Position numbers and translations under genes: made by a program. The notes below the pieces were generated by a model, which did no database searches, was not told where the DNA came from, and was given only the letters and a program-made list of their open reading frames with translations. Below, piece after piece: positions 17,647 to 26,812 of a stretch of DNA of 64,000 nucleotides; the first letter of the stretch is position 1, and each line of letters opens with the position of its first letter. The stretch comes from Thermaerobacter marianensis DSM 12885 (lineage in GTDB: Bacteria > Bacillota > Sulfobacillia > Thermaerobacterales > Thermaerobacteraceae). Location of the stretch: NCBI RefSeq assembly GCF_000184705.1, contig NC_014831.1, forward strand, positions 1,054,001 to 1,118,000, written 5' to 3'.

Positions 17647-18420
17647 GTGCGGGCGACCGCGGCGGCCTTGCCGGGGGAGCCGGGACCGGCCATCGGCATC
17701 CTCGGCGGCATGGGCCCCGAGGCCACCGTCGACCTGTTTGCCAAGATCGTCCGAGCCACCCCCGCCCGGGTCGACCAGGACCACGTGCGGGTGATCATCG
17801 ACAACAACCCCAAGATCCCCGACCGCACCGCCTACCTGCGCGGCTGCGGCCCGGATCCGGTGCCCGCCATGGTGGCCGGGATCCGCGGGCTCGTATCCCT
17901 GGGGGCCACCCTGATCCTGATCCCCTGCAACACCGCCCATGTGTACTTCGACCGGCTGCAGGCCGAGAGCCCGGTGCCCATCCTCCACATCATGCGGGAG
18001 GTGGCCCGCGCCCTGGCCCCGGGCGGTGACCCCGCCGCGGGCCTGGCGGCAGGGGGACCGGTGGGCCTTCTGGCCACGGAGCTGACGGTGGCAAGCGGCC
18101 TTTACCACCGGGCCCTGGCGGAGGTGGGGCTCCAGGTCCTGGTGCCCGAACCCGCCTACCAGGCGCAGGTGACCCGGGCCATCTTCGGCCCCGACGGCAT
18201 CAAGGCCGGGGTCTATGGGCCGGCGCGGCAGCGGCTGCTGGAAGCCGGCGCCCACCTGGTGGAGCGGGGCGCCCGGGTGCTGATCGCCGGGTGCACCGAG
18301 CTGCCCCTGGTGCTTCGGCCCGGCGACTTCCCGGTCCCCTGGGTCGACCCGGCGGAGATCCTGGCCCGGGCGGCCCTGGCCCGGGTGCTGGGGGCGCCGG
18401 TGGAAGTGGGCCGCCGTTGA
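17647..18420 (+). CDS. Aspartate/glutamate racemase-family protein
   Basis: 257 residues of the cofactor-independent Asp/Glu racemase fold. The N-terminal strand and loop read IGILGGMGPEATVDLFAKIV, typical of aspartate racemase. Both catalytic cysteines are present: LIPCNTAHVYFDRL and LIAGCTELPLVL. The substrate segment IIDNNPKIPDRT also fits aspartate racemases. The likely reaction is L-/D-aspartate interconversion in the cytosol, feeding D-amino acids to the cell wall; substrate is inferred. GTG 17647 lies 6 bp after GGAGGAGGA. A YtcJ-like amidohydrolase follows 47 bp later. Confidence 0.88.
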   Translation: MRATAAALPGEPGPAIGILGGMGPEATVDLFAKIVRATPARVDQDHVRVIIDNNPKIPDRTAYLRGCGPDPVPAMVAGIRGLVSLGATLILIPCNTAHVYFDRLQAESPVPILHIMREVARALAPGGDPAAGLAAGGPVGLLATELTVASGLYHRALAEVGLQVLVPEPAYQAQVTRAIFGPDGIKAGVYGPARQRLLEAGAHLVERGARVLIAGCTELPLVLRPGDFPVPWVDPAEILARAALARVLGAPVEVGRR

Positions 18421-18467
18421 GGAAGGTTGAGGAAGGCCTGTGCACGGGAAGGGGTTCCGAGATCCTC

Positions 18468-20096
18468 ATGGTTGCAAGCCTTGAACCGCCGCCGGCCGGC
18501 CTGGTGCTGGTCGGCCGCATCGTTCCCGCGCCGGGCTGCGGTGTGGCGGCGGCGGAGGCCGTGTTCTTCCGCGACGGCCGCGTGGTGGCGCTGGGATCCG
18601 AAGCCGCCGTGCGCGAGGCGGCGGGACCGCGGGCGGAGGTGGAGATCCTGCCGCGGGGCGCGGTGGTGCTGCCGGGGTTCGTGGACGGGCACTGCCACCT
18701 GTTATGGTGCGCCGCCGTGGCGGCCCAGCTGGACCTGCGGGACGTGGACTCGCCGGAGGAACTGGCCCGGCGCGTGGCCCGGCGGGCCGCCCAGCTGCCG
18801 CCAGGCGCCTGGATCGAAGGGTACGGCTGGGACCAGAGCCGGTTCCACCCGCCGATCTGGCCGGACCGGCAGCTCCTGGACCGGGCGGCGCCGGAGCACC
18901 CTGTCCTCCTGCGCCGGGTGTGCCGGCATGTGGCCGTGGCCAACAGCCTGGCCCTGGCGGCGGCGGGCGTCCACCGGGAGACGCCCGACCCGGCGGGAGG
19001 CCGGTTCGTCCGGGACCGGGAGACCGCCGAGCTGACGGGTTTGCTCGAGGAAACCGCCATCGAACGGGTGGCGGCCGCGCGGCCGCAACCGGGGTTCGCC
19101 GAGCGGCTGGCGGGCCTGCTGGACGCGATCCGCACCGCCCACGCGGCGGGCATCACCGCCGTCCACACCCACGACGTCCACCACCCCGGGGAGCTGGAGG
19201 GCGTCCTGGCTCTGTACGCCGCCGCCCGGGAGCGGGGGCGGCCGCTGCGGGTGGCCCTGGACGTGGGCTGGGAGGCCTTCGCCGACGCCCGGGCCTGGGG
19301 CCCGTCGGGCCATGGCGACCCGTGGGTCCGCATGGGATCCATCAAGTTCTTCGCCGACGGGTCCCTGGGCGGCCGGACGGCGGCGCTGCGGGAACCCTAT
19401 GCCGACGGCGACGGCCAGGAGCGGGGCATGCTCCGCCATCCGCCGGAGGAACTGGCCGCCCACGTCGCCGCGGCCGCCGCGGCCGGCTACCAGGTGGCGA
19501 TCCACTGCATCGGCGACCGGGCGGTGGACGTCGCCCTTCAGGCGGTGGCCGCGGCCCGGGGACGGGGCGGGCCGGGACGGCACCGGCTGATCCACGTCCA
19601 GGTGATGGCGCCGGAGCACCCCGGGCGCCTGGCGGCGGCGGGGGTGGTGGCCGAGATCCAGCCGCGGTTCCTGGCTTCGGACCTGGTCTTCGTGGAGGAG
19701 CGGCTGGGGCCCGAGCGGAGCCGGTACGCCTACGCGTGGCGCAGCCTGCTGGAGGCCGGGGTGCCGCTGTCCGCCGGGTCCGATGCGCCCATCGAGCCCA
19801 TACCGCCCCTGGACGGGGTGCAGGCGGCCGTGACCCGGGACAACCTGGCCGGCGACCCGCCGGGCGGCTGGCACCCGCAGCAGAAGCTCACCGTCGGGGA
19901 GGCGCTGCGGGCGTACACGGCCGGCGCCGCCTGCGGCGCCCTGGCGGAGGGGCTGTGGGGAAGCCTCCTGCCCGGCGCCCTGGCCGACGCGGTGGTCCTG
20001 GGAGCCGACCCGGAGCAGGTGTCGCCGGGGGAGATCCGGCGCATCCCGGTCCTCGCCACCTACGTGGGCGGGGTGCCCGTCTACCGGGCGCGGTGA
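18468..20096 (+). CDS. YtcJ-like metal-dependent amidohydrolase
   Basis: 542 residues of the amidohydrolase superfamily (amidohydrolase_3/YtcJ group), which hydrolyses exocyclic amide or similar bonds on unknown substrates. Metal-site motifs are visible: LPGFVDGHCHL (the usual HxH) near residue 70, then GITAVHTHDVH, IKFFADGSLGGRTAAL, VAIHCIGDRAVDVAL, and SAGSDAPIEPIPPL, which carries the late conserved aspartate. The N-terminal beta segment (LVGRIVPAPGCG) and the C-terminal PGALADAVVLGADPEQV complete the split beta-sandwich domain. ATG 18468 is used; the ribosome site is poor. Possibly co-transcribed with the racemase gene before it. Confidence 0.88.
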   Translation: MVASLEPPPAGLVLVGRIVPAPGCGVAAAEAVFFRDGRVVALGSEAAVREAAGPRAEVEILPRGAVVLPGFVDGHCHLLWCAAVAAQLDLRDVDSPEELARRVARRAAQLPPGAWIEGYGWDQSRFHPPIWPDRQLLDRAAPEHPVLLRRVCRHVAVANSLALAAAGVHRETPDPAGGRFVRDRETAELTGLLEETAIERVAAARPQPGFAERLAGLLDAIRTAHAAGITAVHTHDVHHPGELEGVLALYAAARERGRPLRVALDVGWEAFADARAWGPSGHGDPWVRMGSIKFFADGSLGGRTAALREPYADGDGQERGMLRHPPEELAAHVAAAAAAGYQVAIHCIGDRAVDVALQAVAAARGRGGPGRHRLIHVQVMAPEHPGRLAAAGVVAEIQPRFLASDLVFVEERLGPERSRYAYAWRSLLEAGVPLSAGSDAPIEPIPPLDGVQAAVTRDNLAGDPPGGWHPQQKLTVGEALRAYTAGAACGALAEGLWGSLLPGALADAVVLGADPEQVSPGEIRRIPVLATYVGGVPVYRAR

Positions 20097-20201
20097 CGGC
20101 GCCGCATCGACCGGGATCGGCGCGGGCGCGCCGGGGACCGGCGGCCGGGCGCCGGCGCCGGGGGCGGGTCCAGGCTTCCCGGCGGGGCCGGTTCGTTGCC
20201 A

Positions 20202-20226
20202 AGGAGCGGCCACAGCGGCCGCTCCT
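20202..20226 (+). terminator. Hairpin after the amidohydrolase gene
   Basis: A 10-bp perfect stem (20202-20211 with 20217-20226) has a 5-nt loop. No T tract follows, so termination strength is uncertain. It lies between the amidohydrolase stop and the next gene's start. Confidence 0.4.
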
Positions 20227-20261
20227 CGCCTCCCCGGCATACTAGGGCCGGGGGATGGCCC

Positions 20262-21446
20262 TTGGACCACGACCTTCCCGACTGGTTCTGGGACGAACTG
20301 GCGGCCGCCGCGGGCTGGCGGCGCCGTCCGTGGCCGGAGCCCGTCCCCGCGGGGCTGGGGCCTGCGGGGACGGTCGGGTACCTGATCCGACCCTGGCCCG
20401 GCCGGGGCCGCGGCCGGTGGCTGCTGGTGCCGGCGGTGCCGCCACCGCCCGAACCTCCGGGGGCTTCGGGCGCGGAAGGGGCCGGCGGGACCCCTCGCCC
20501 TGGGGAGCACCCCGCGGGCCGGATCGCGGGGAATCCGGCGTGGGAATCCCTGCTGCGCCGGGCGGCCCGGCTCGAGGGAGCCCGCCTCGTCACGTGCCTG
20601 GCGTGGCAGCCGCTGGGCGACCTGGCCACCCACAACCGCCTGGTGGAGGCCGGGTTCATCCCCGTGAACGAGCCGGTGTCCGCGTGGCGGCTGGAGGTCA
20701 CCGGCGCGGGGGAGGCGGGGACGGTGCCAGCCGGCTCGCCCAGCTCCTCCGCAGCCGGCCCGATGCCCACCCAGGCCGGCCCCGGGGGGCCGCCGCAACC
20801 GGGGCTGCCCGCTCGGCCTGCCGCACCGGAGCCGGTGCGGCGGTGCGCGGCGCGCCTGACCGGCTGGCGGATGCCGTTTCTGGAACCGCCGGGCTGCCCC
20901 CCGGTTACCCGGGAAGCGACCTTCTGGGAGGCCGTCGACCGCCGGGTGGTCGGCCGCGGCCGCGGCCGGGTCTGGGTGGCGAGCCGGGCGGGCGCCCTGG
21001 CGGTGTGGGACGGCGGCCGGGCATGGGTGTTCCCCCTGGAGGGGCCCGAGGCGGCTTCCGCCGAGGCGGCGGCCCCGGGTGCCGGTGCGCCCCCTTCCGC
21101 AGGCGGGATGCCACCCCAGCAGGCTTCCGCGGGGTGGGCGGCTCGCGTGCGGGCTTTCCTGGGGCGGGTGGGGCGGGCAGGTCGCGCACGGGCGCCGGAT
21201 CGTCTGAACGGGGCAGGACTTACGGCGGAGCGGGCGTCCGTGCTGCTCGTGGCGGTGGTTCGGGACCTGGTGGCCGCCGGCAGCCGGCGCGTGGACGGCA
21301 TCGGGTGGCCGGCGGGCACCGCCCCGCCGGTTCTGCCGGGAACGGTGGAGGCCGGCGGGTGGTGCCTGGGGCCCTACGACGCATGGCCCGCCGGACCGGG
21401 CGGGTGGGGCCGGGCGGTACGCGGGCAGCGGCGCCGCCGCCTGTAA
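20262..21446 (+). CDS. Hypothetical protein, low-complexity rich
   Basis: 394 residues; not recognised. The frame looks coding because three segments have normal protein character: LDHDLPDWFWDELAAAAGW at the start, LVTCLAWQPLGDLATHNRL with VEAGFIPVNEPVSAWRLEV in the middle, and ATFWEAVDRRVVGRGRGRVW with ASRAGALAVWDGGRAWVFPL later. Between and after these are Gly/Ala/Pro-rich stretches. The pattern suggests a small folded domain broken by disordered inserts. TTG 20262 is a possible start, with GGGGATGG upstream; a TTG at 20196 is also in frame. It precedes fbp by about 175 bp. No function can be given. Confidence 0.55.
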   Translation: MDHDLPDWFWDELAAAAGWRRRPWPEPVPAGLGPAGTVGYLIRPWPGRGRGRWLLVPAVPPPPEPPGASGAEGAGGTPRPGEHPAGRIAGNPAWESLLRRAARLEGARLVTCLAWQPLGDLATHNRLVEAGFIPVNEPVSAWRLEVTGAGEAGTVPAGSPSSSAAGPMPTQAGPGGPPQPGLPARPAAPEPVRRCAARLTGWRMPFLEPPGCPPVTREATFWEAVDRRVVGRGRGRVWVASRAGALAVWDGGRAWVFPLEGPEAASAEAAAPGAGAPPSAGGMPPQQASAGWAARVRAFLGRVGRAGRARAPDRLNGAGLTAERASVLLVAVVRDLVAAGSRRVDGIGWPAGTAPPVLPGTVEAGGWCLGPYDAWPAGPGGWGRAVRGQRRRRL

Positions 21447-21621
21447 GATGAAGATGCTGTAGGAATCTGCCACGCGGCCGTTGAATTGGGTTCACCGTGA
21501 CCGCCGTGCAGAACCAAGCGGCCGCAGCGCGCTCTGCACCGGAAGGGTCCCGGGGAGGGCGACCGGCTTTCAGCGGACGCCCGTTCCCCGGCGCGCCGCG
21601 GCCCCGTTGGGGGTTTGCGCC

Positions 21622-22734
21622 ATGGACGTCACGGTGAGCGTGATCAAGGCCGACGTGGGCAGCGTGGCCGGCCACACCCGCCCCAGCGACGAGCTGCTGG
21701 AGGCCGTGCGGCAGCGGGTCGAGGCGGAGAAGGGCGGCCTGCTGCTGGACGCCCGCGTGTTCTTCTGTGGCGACGACATCTCCATCCTCATGACCCACCA
21801 GCGCCCGCCGGGGGACGAGGCGGTGCACCGCGTGGCGTGGGAAGCCTTCCGGGCCGGTACCGCGGTGGCCCAGCGCCAGGGGTTGTACGGCGCGGGGCAG
21901 GACCTGCTGAAGGACGCCTTCTCGGGCAACGTGCGCGGCATGGGCCCCCAGGTGGCCGAGCTGGCCCTGCGCGAGCGGCCCAACGAGGCGCTGATGATCC
22001 TGGCCGCCGACAAGACGGAGCCCGGCGCCTTCAACCTGCCGCTGTACCTCGCCTTCGCCGACCCCATGTACTCGCCGGGCCTGCTGCTCTCGGAAGAGCT
22101 CCACGCCGGGTTCCGGTTCGTCATCATGGACGTGGAGCACACCGAGGGCGACCGTCTCATCACCCTGGACGCCCCCGAGCGGCTCTACGACATCGCGGCC
22201 CTGCTGCGGGACACCCACCGGTACGTCATCGCGGCCATCTGGTCGCGCAAGTACCCGGACGAACAGGCCGCGGCCGTCAGCACCACGCGCCTGCGGCAGA
22301 TCGCCGGCCGCTACGTGGGCAAGGACGACCCCGTGGCCATCGTGCGGGTGCAGAAGATCTTCCCCGCCACCGAGGAGTTCGGACCGCCCTTCGCCCTGGG
22401 CGCCTTCGTGGCCGGCGATACCCGGGGCAGCCACAACCTGCCCCTGCTGCCGGTGCCCGTGAACACTCCGGCCAGCACCTTCTTCTGCCATCCCATGGTG
22501 GCGGCGCTGGGCTTCTCCATGCGCGACGGCCAGCTGACCGGCCCCGTCGACCTCTTCGCCGACCCGGTGTGGGAGCCCATCCGGCACCGCATCGTGGCCA
22601 AGGCCCTTGGCATGCGGCAACAGGGCTTCTTCCAGCCCGCCATGCTGCCCATCTCCGAGCTGGAGTACGGTGGCATCACCGCGCGCCTCAGGCGGCTCGA
22701 CGCCGAGTTCCGGGTGGAGGTGGCGAAGGAGTAG
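21622..22734 (+). CDS. fbp: Fructose-1,6-bisphosphate aldolase/phosphatase, class V
   Basis: 370 residues of the archaeal-type class V fructose-1,6-bisphosphatase, which in characterised members catalyses both aldol condensation of triose phosphates and dephosphorylation to fructose-6-phosphate, making gluconeogenesis one-directional. Family segments are visible throughout: TVSVIKADVGSVAGHTRPSD, FCGDDISILMTHQ, ILAADKTEPGAFNLPLYLAF, ADPMYSPGLLLSEELHAGF, and GDTRGSHNLPLLPVPVNTP. The start MDVTVSVIKADVG fits the family. A clear intrinsic terminator follows at 22775-22809. Some thermophilic Firmicutes carry this type. Confidence 0.95.
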   Translation: MDVTVSVIKADVGSVAGHTRPSDELLEAVRQRVEAEKGGLLLDARVFFCGDDISILMTHQRPPGDEAVHRVAWEAFRAGTAVAQRQGLYGAGQDLLKDAFSGNVRGMGPQVAELALRERPNEALMILAADKTEPGAFNLPLYLAFADPMYSPGLLLSEELHAGFRFVIMDVEHTEGDRLITLDAPERLYDIAALLRDTHRYVIAAIWSRKYPDEQAAAVSTTRLRQIAGRYVGKDDPVAIVRVQKIFPATEEFGPPFALGAFVAGDTRGSHNLPLLPVPVNTPASTFFCHPMVAALGFSMRDGQLTGPVDLFADPVWEPIRHRIVAKALGMRQQGFFQPAMLPISELEYGGITARLRRLDAEFRVEVAKE

Positions 22735-22774
22735 GCCGGGCCGGCATGGCGGCCGCGGTGCCGCCCGGGTGGCG

Positions 22775-22809
22775 CCCCGTCCCATGTGCGGGACGGGGTT
22801 CTTCTTTTG
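22775..22809 (+). terminator. Intrinsic terminator of fbp
   Basis: A 9-bp stem CCCCGTCCC/GGGACGGGG (22775-22783 with 22790-22798) has a 6-nt loop and is followed by TTCTTCTTTT. It is the clearest Rho-independent terminator in the window that does not form part of a leader. Confidence 0.9.
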
Positions 22810-23000
22810 TTGGGGCACTGGCCGGCCGCGATCCCCAGTGCGGCGGGGTCGCGGCGTGGGGCACCCGGCGGCACCGCGTGACGGCCGGGGTGCCGGGACA
22901 GGCTACGAACCAGGGGACGGGTCACCGCCCGGGAACGCCGTCCACGCCGATGGCATCGCAGGCGCCGGCGGCGACACGGCCCGTGCAGGAGGTGGGCCCG

Positions 23001-23624
23001 ATGGCCGGGCCACCGCGGCAGGGGCCCCCGCGTGCGGCCGGGGTGCGACGGGTCATGGTGAGCCGCCCGGCGGCGGGCCGGGGGACCGTGGAGCGGCTGG
23101 CCGGTTCGTCCACGGGGGGATCGCCGGTCCGCCCGGCCGTGCGGATCCACGGCCCCGCCCAAGAGCGCCCGGTCCCGCGGACGCCGGCCCATGCACCACC
23201 TGGCAGCCGGCGGGTGGCTCCGGCGCCCGGGCCACGGTGGGCCCCCCGGTTGGCCGGGCTGCTGCGGCGGCGTATCCCCCATGACCGCCGCCACCGGGCG
23301 CCCCAGGCGTTGCTGGGGGGCATCCTGCACCGCCTGGATGAACTGAGCTGGCGCTGGCAGCGCATCAGCATCGCCGAGTACCTGGCGCTGTTCCGCGATC
23401 CCGGCCGGCTCTTCTGGATGAACTTCGTGGCCGGGGTGGCGCGGGGGCTGGGGGCGGCGGTGGGGTTCACGCTGCTGGGCGCGCTGGTGCTCCTGGCCTT
23501 GCAGCGGGCGGTGGAACTGAACCTGCCCTACCTGGGCAGCCTGATCGCCGACCTGCTGCGCATCGTCCGCACCGAGCTGGACGGGGGGACCCCGGGGCCC
23601 GGCGGCCCACCCCCGGGACCCTGA
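23001..23624 (+). CDS. DUF5665-type membrane protein
   Basis: 207 residues. The first 90 are Pro/Arg/Gly-rich and probably disordered. The C-terminal domain fits the DUF5665 pattern: ISIAEYLALFRDPGRLFWMN, then FVAGVARGLGAAVGFTLLGA and LVLLALQRAVELNLPYLGSL, ending at IADLLRIVRTEL. That includes one long hydrophobic segment likely to span the membrane. The function of the family is unknown. ATG 23001 is chosen because AGGAGGTGGG lies about 5 bp upstream. It sits between fbp, closed by its own terminator, and yteA. Confidence 0.75.
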   Translation: MAGPPRQGPPRAAGVRRVMVSRPAAGRGTVERLAGSSTGGSPVRPAVRIHGPAQERPVPRTPAHAPPGSRRVAPAPGPRWAPRLAGLLRRRIPHDRRHRAPQALLGGILHRLDELSWRWQRISIAEYLALFRDPGRLFWMNFVAGVARGLGAAVGFTLLGALVLLALQRAVELNLPYLGSLIADLLRIVRTELDGGTPGPGGPPPGP

Positions 23625-23708
23625 GCCGCGTGGCGCCGCGTTCGTCCGCCGACCGGTCCGGGCGCGCCCGGAGGGGCGGGCAGGGCGGCTCCGAGGAGGG
23701 ATTGGTCC

Positions 23709-24467
23709 ATGCGACCCGAAGTCCGCGCGCACTTCCGCCGGCGCCTGCTGGAGGAGCGGCGCCGCATCGCCGCCGACCTGGGCTACAACAGCGACATCGG
23801 CCGGCTCTCCCAGCGGGAGTCGATCAGCGAGCTGTCGACCTACGACAACCATCCCGGGGACGTGGGCACGGAGACCTTCGAGAGGGGCAAGGACATCGGC
23901 CGGCGGCGGGACGTCCAGCGGGCGCTGCACGACATCGATGCGGCCCTGGCCCGGCTGGACGACGGGACCTACGGCTACTGCCAGCGGTGCGGGCGCCCGA
24001 TCCCGCGGGAGCGGCTGGAATTGCTGCCCGCCACGCCCTTCTGCAAGGATTGTGCCGAGGCCATGGCGGAACGGGAGAAGAAGGTCCGGGGCACCGCCCG
24101 GCCGGTGGAGGAGGCGATCCTCTCGCCGCCCTTTGCCCGGTCCTGGCGCGACGACACCGGTGAGATCGACTTCGACGGCGAGGACGCCTGGCAGTCGGTG
24201 GCCCAGTACGGCAGCTCGGAAACGCCCCAGGACGTGGGGGAACCGGCCACCTATCCCGACATCTACGAGGACGCCGGCGACGACAGCGGGCTGGTGGAGC
24301 ACACCGACCGGCTGCTGGACCTGCGCTTCGAGTCGGCCGAGGACGTCGCCGCTGCCCGGGAGGCGGTCAAGGAGCACCGGCGCCGGAACACCGGCGGCGA
24401 CGGCGACTTCGGTGGGACGGCGTCGCCCGAGGGCGGCGGCAGGGAAGGCGCCGGTCGTAGGGAATGA
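23709..24467 (+). CDS. YteA-like DksA/TraR-type zinc-finger protein
   Basis: 252 residues. The N-terminal helical part (RPEVRAHFRRRLLEERRRI) and the motif ELSTYDNHPGDVGTETFERG are typical of the YteA sporulation family. A C4 zinc finger follows: YCQRCGRPIPRERLELLPAT with CKDC. The C-terminal half has the family-specific DAWQSVAQYGSSETPQD and a last helical stretch. DksA-type proteins enter the RNA polymerase secondary channel; the role in Firmicutes is not settled. ATG 23709 follows a GAGGAGGG ribosome site. In Bacillus a related gene (ylyA) also lies just before lspA. Confidence 0.85.
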   Translation: MRPEVRAHFRRRLLEERRRIAADLGYNSDIGRLSQRESISELSTYDNHPGDVGTETFERGKDIGRRRDVQRALHDIDAALARLDDGTYGYCQRCGRPIPRERLELLPATPFCKDCAEAMAEREKKVRGTARPVEEAILSPPFARSWRDDTGEIDFDGEDAWQSVAQYGSSETPQDVGEPATYPDIYEDAGDDSGLVEHTDRLLDLRFESAEDVAAAREAVKEHRRRNTGGDGDFGGTASPEGGGREGAGRRE

Positions 24468-24519
24468 GAAGGGGGAAGGCGCTTCCCTGACCCGCAGCCA
24501 CCGCACAGGAGGCAATGGC

Positions 24520-25134
24520 TTGCTACCCATCGCTACCGCCTTGCTGGTGTTCGCGGCCGATCAGGCGGCGAAGGCCTGGGTTCTGGACCGGATCGCGCCC
24601 CTGGGCACCGTGCCGGCCGTGCCCGGCGTGATCCGGTGGACCTTCGTCCAGAACCGGGGCGCCGCCTTCGGCCTTTTGCAGAACCAGACCTTCTTCTTCG
24701 TCGCCGTCGCGGTGATCGTCATCGCCGCCATCCTCTACTGGCTTCCCCGCCTGCCAGGGCGAGCCGGTACGGCCCGGTTCGCCCTGGGCTTGCAGTTGGG
24801 GGGCGCCGTGGGCAACCTGATCGACCGGTTGCGCTGGGGCTACGTCGTCGACTTCATCGACCTGGAGTTCTGGCCGCTGCACCGCTGGCCGGTGTTCAAC
24901 GTGGCCGATGCCGCCATCGTCACGGGCACCGTCCTGCTGGTCCTCTGGCTGCTGCGCGGCGCCGAGCCGGTGCCGGCCGGTGGGCCCGAGGATGCCGGCC
25001 GGTCCCAGGCGCCGCGGCGGGCGCGTCCCGATGCCGGCCGCGGTGCCGATCCCGGTGGCGTGAAGGCCACGGCGGGCGATGGCCGGTCCATGGCCGGCCC
25101 GGCGGTGCGGCGGGCCGGGGGAGGGGGGAACTGA
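24520..25134 (+). CDS. lspA: Lipoprotein signal peptidase LspA
   Basis: Membrane aspartic protease that cleaves the signal peptide of diacylglyceryl-modified prolipoproteins. 204 residues; the usual domain is about 150 and the last 50 are a Gly/Arg/Ala-rich cytosolic tail. Four hydrophobic segments are seen. Family motifs are VQNRGAAFGLLQ, GAVGNLIDRLRWGYVVDFID (catalytic Asp in DFID) and VFNVADAAIVTG (catalytic Asp). TTG 24520 is the start that fits AGGAGG at 24507-24512 with 7-bp spacing. rluD begins 6 bp after the stop, as in Bacillus. A likely substrate is the lipoprotein at 48998-49561. Confidence 0.95.
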   Translation: MLPIATALLVFAADQAAKAWVLDRIAPLGTVPAVPGVIRWTFVQNRGAAFGLLQNQTFFFVAVAVIVIAAILYWLPRLPGRAGTARFALGLQLGGAVGNLIDRLRWGYVVDFIDLEFWPLHRWPVFNVADAAIVTGTVLLVLWLLRGAEPVPAGGPEDAGRSQAPRRARPDAGRGADPGGVKATAGDGRSMAGPAVRRAGGGGN

Positions 25135-25140
25135 ACGCAT

Positions 25141-26106
25141 ATGGCCGACGACCCACCCGTAGCCGGCCGCGCGATACGCACGGCGGTGTTCGTGGTGCCG
25201 GCCTCGGCGGCGGGAGAACGGCTGGACGTGTTCCTGGCCGGTCAGGATTCGCTGGAACTCACGCGATCGGCCATCCAGCGGCTGATCCGCAGCCAGCAGA
25301 TCCGCGTCAACGGCCGGCCGGCGCGGCCCAGCCGGCGCCTTGAGCCCGGGGAAGAGGTGGTCGTCGAGTTGCCGGCCCCCGCGCCCAGCGGCGTGGTGGC
25401 CGAGCCCTTGCCGCTGGACGTGGTGTACGAAGACGCCGACGTGGTGGTGCTCAACAAGCCGCGCGGATGGGTGGTTCATCCCGCACCCGGGCACCCCCAG
25501 GGCACCCTGGCCAACGCCCTGCTGGCCCGCTACCCGGAGATGGAGGGGGTGGGCGGTCCCGGCCGGCCGGGGATCGTGCACCGGCTGGACCGGGATACCA
25601 CCGGCCTGCTGGTGGTGGCCCGCAGCCCCCTGGCCTACCGGGAGCTGGTGCGCCAGCTGAAGGAGCGCGGGGTCCACCGGGAGTACCTGGCCCTGGTGCG
25701 GGGTAGTCCGGAGGTGCGGGAGGGGACGGTGGACGCCCCCATCGGCCGCCATCCCGTGGACCGCAAGCGCATGGCGGTGCTGCCCGGCGGCGGGCGCCCC
25801 GCCCGCACCCACTTCGAGGTGGTGGAGCGGGCCGGCCGGTACACCCTGCTGCGCTGCTGGCTCGACACGGGGCGGACCCACCAGATCCGGGTCCACCTGG
25901 CCTTCATCGGCCTCCCCGTGGCGGGGGATCCGGTCTATGGCGGCCGGCGGGCCGAGGGGGAACTGGGCCTGGAGGGGCAGGCGCTGCACGCCACCCGCCT
26001 GGCGTTCCCGCACCCGCGGGACGGCCGGCCCATGGACTTCACCGTACCGCCGCCCGCCGACTTCCAGCGAGCCCTGGAGCGGGCGCGCCAGGGGGCGCAG
26101 GGGTAG
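25141..26106 (+). CDS. rluD: RluA/RluD-family pseudouridine synthase
   Basis: 321 residues. An S4 RNA-binding domain comes first (AGERLDVFLAGQ through IRVNGRPARPSRRLEPGE). The catalytic domain carries VLNKPRGWVVHPAPGH and the active-site aspartate in GIVHRLDRDTTGLLVVARS, then YLALVRG, THFEVVERAGRYTLLRC and LDTGRTHQIRVHLAFIG. It converts specific uridines in rRNA to pseudouridine; the exact target is not readable from sequence. It matches ylyB, which lies between lspA and pyrR in Bacillus. ATG 25141 starts six bases after the lspA stop. Confidence 0.95.
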   Translation: MADDPPVAGRAIRTAVFVVPASAAGERLDVFLAGQDSLELTRSAIQRLIRSQQIRVNGRPARPSRRLEPGEEVVVELPAPAPSGVVAEPLPLDVVYEDADVVVLNKPRGWVVHPAPGHPQGTLANALLARYPEMEGVGGPGRPGIVHRLDRDTTGLLVVARSPLAYRELVRQLKERGVHREYLALVRGSPEVREGTVDAPIGRHPVDRKRMAVLPGGGRPARTHFEVVERAGRYTLLRCWLDTGRTHQIRVHLAFIGLPVAGDPVYGGRRAEGELGLEGQALHATRLAFPHPRDGRPMDFTVPPPADFQRALERARQGAQG

Positions 26107-26778
<672 letters not shown>

Positions 26779-26812
26779 ACGACGGAGCCGCCCTGCTAAG
26801 AGCCGCCTGCCC

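Noticed and set aside
20238-20244. CATACTA, a perfect forespore -10 element, before the gene at 20262
   Set aside because: No matching -35 element lies 17-18 bp upstream; that stretch is part of a hairpin.
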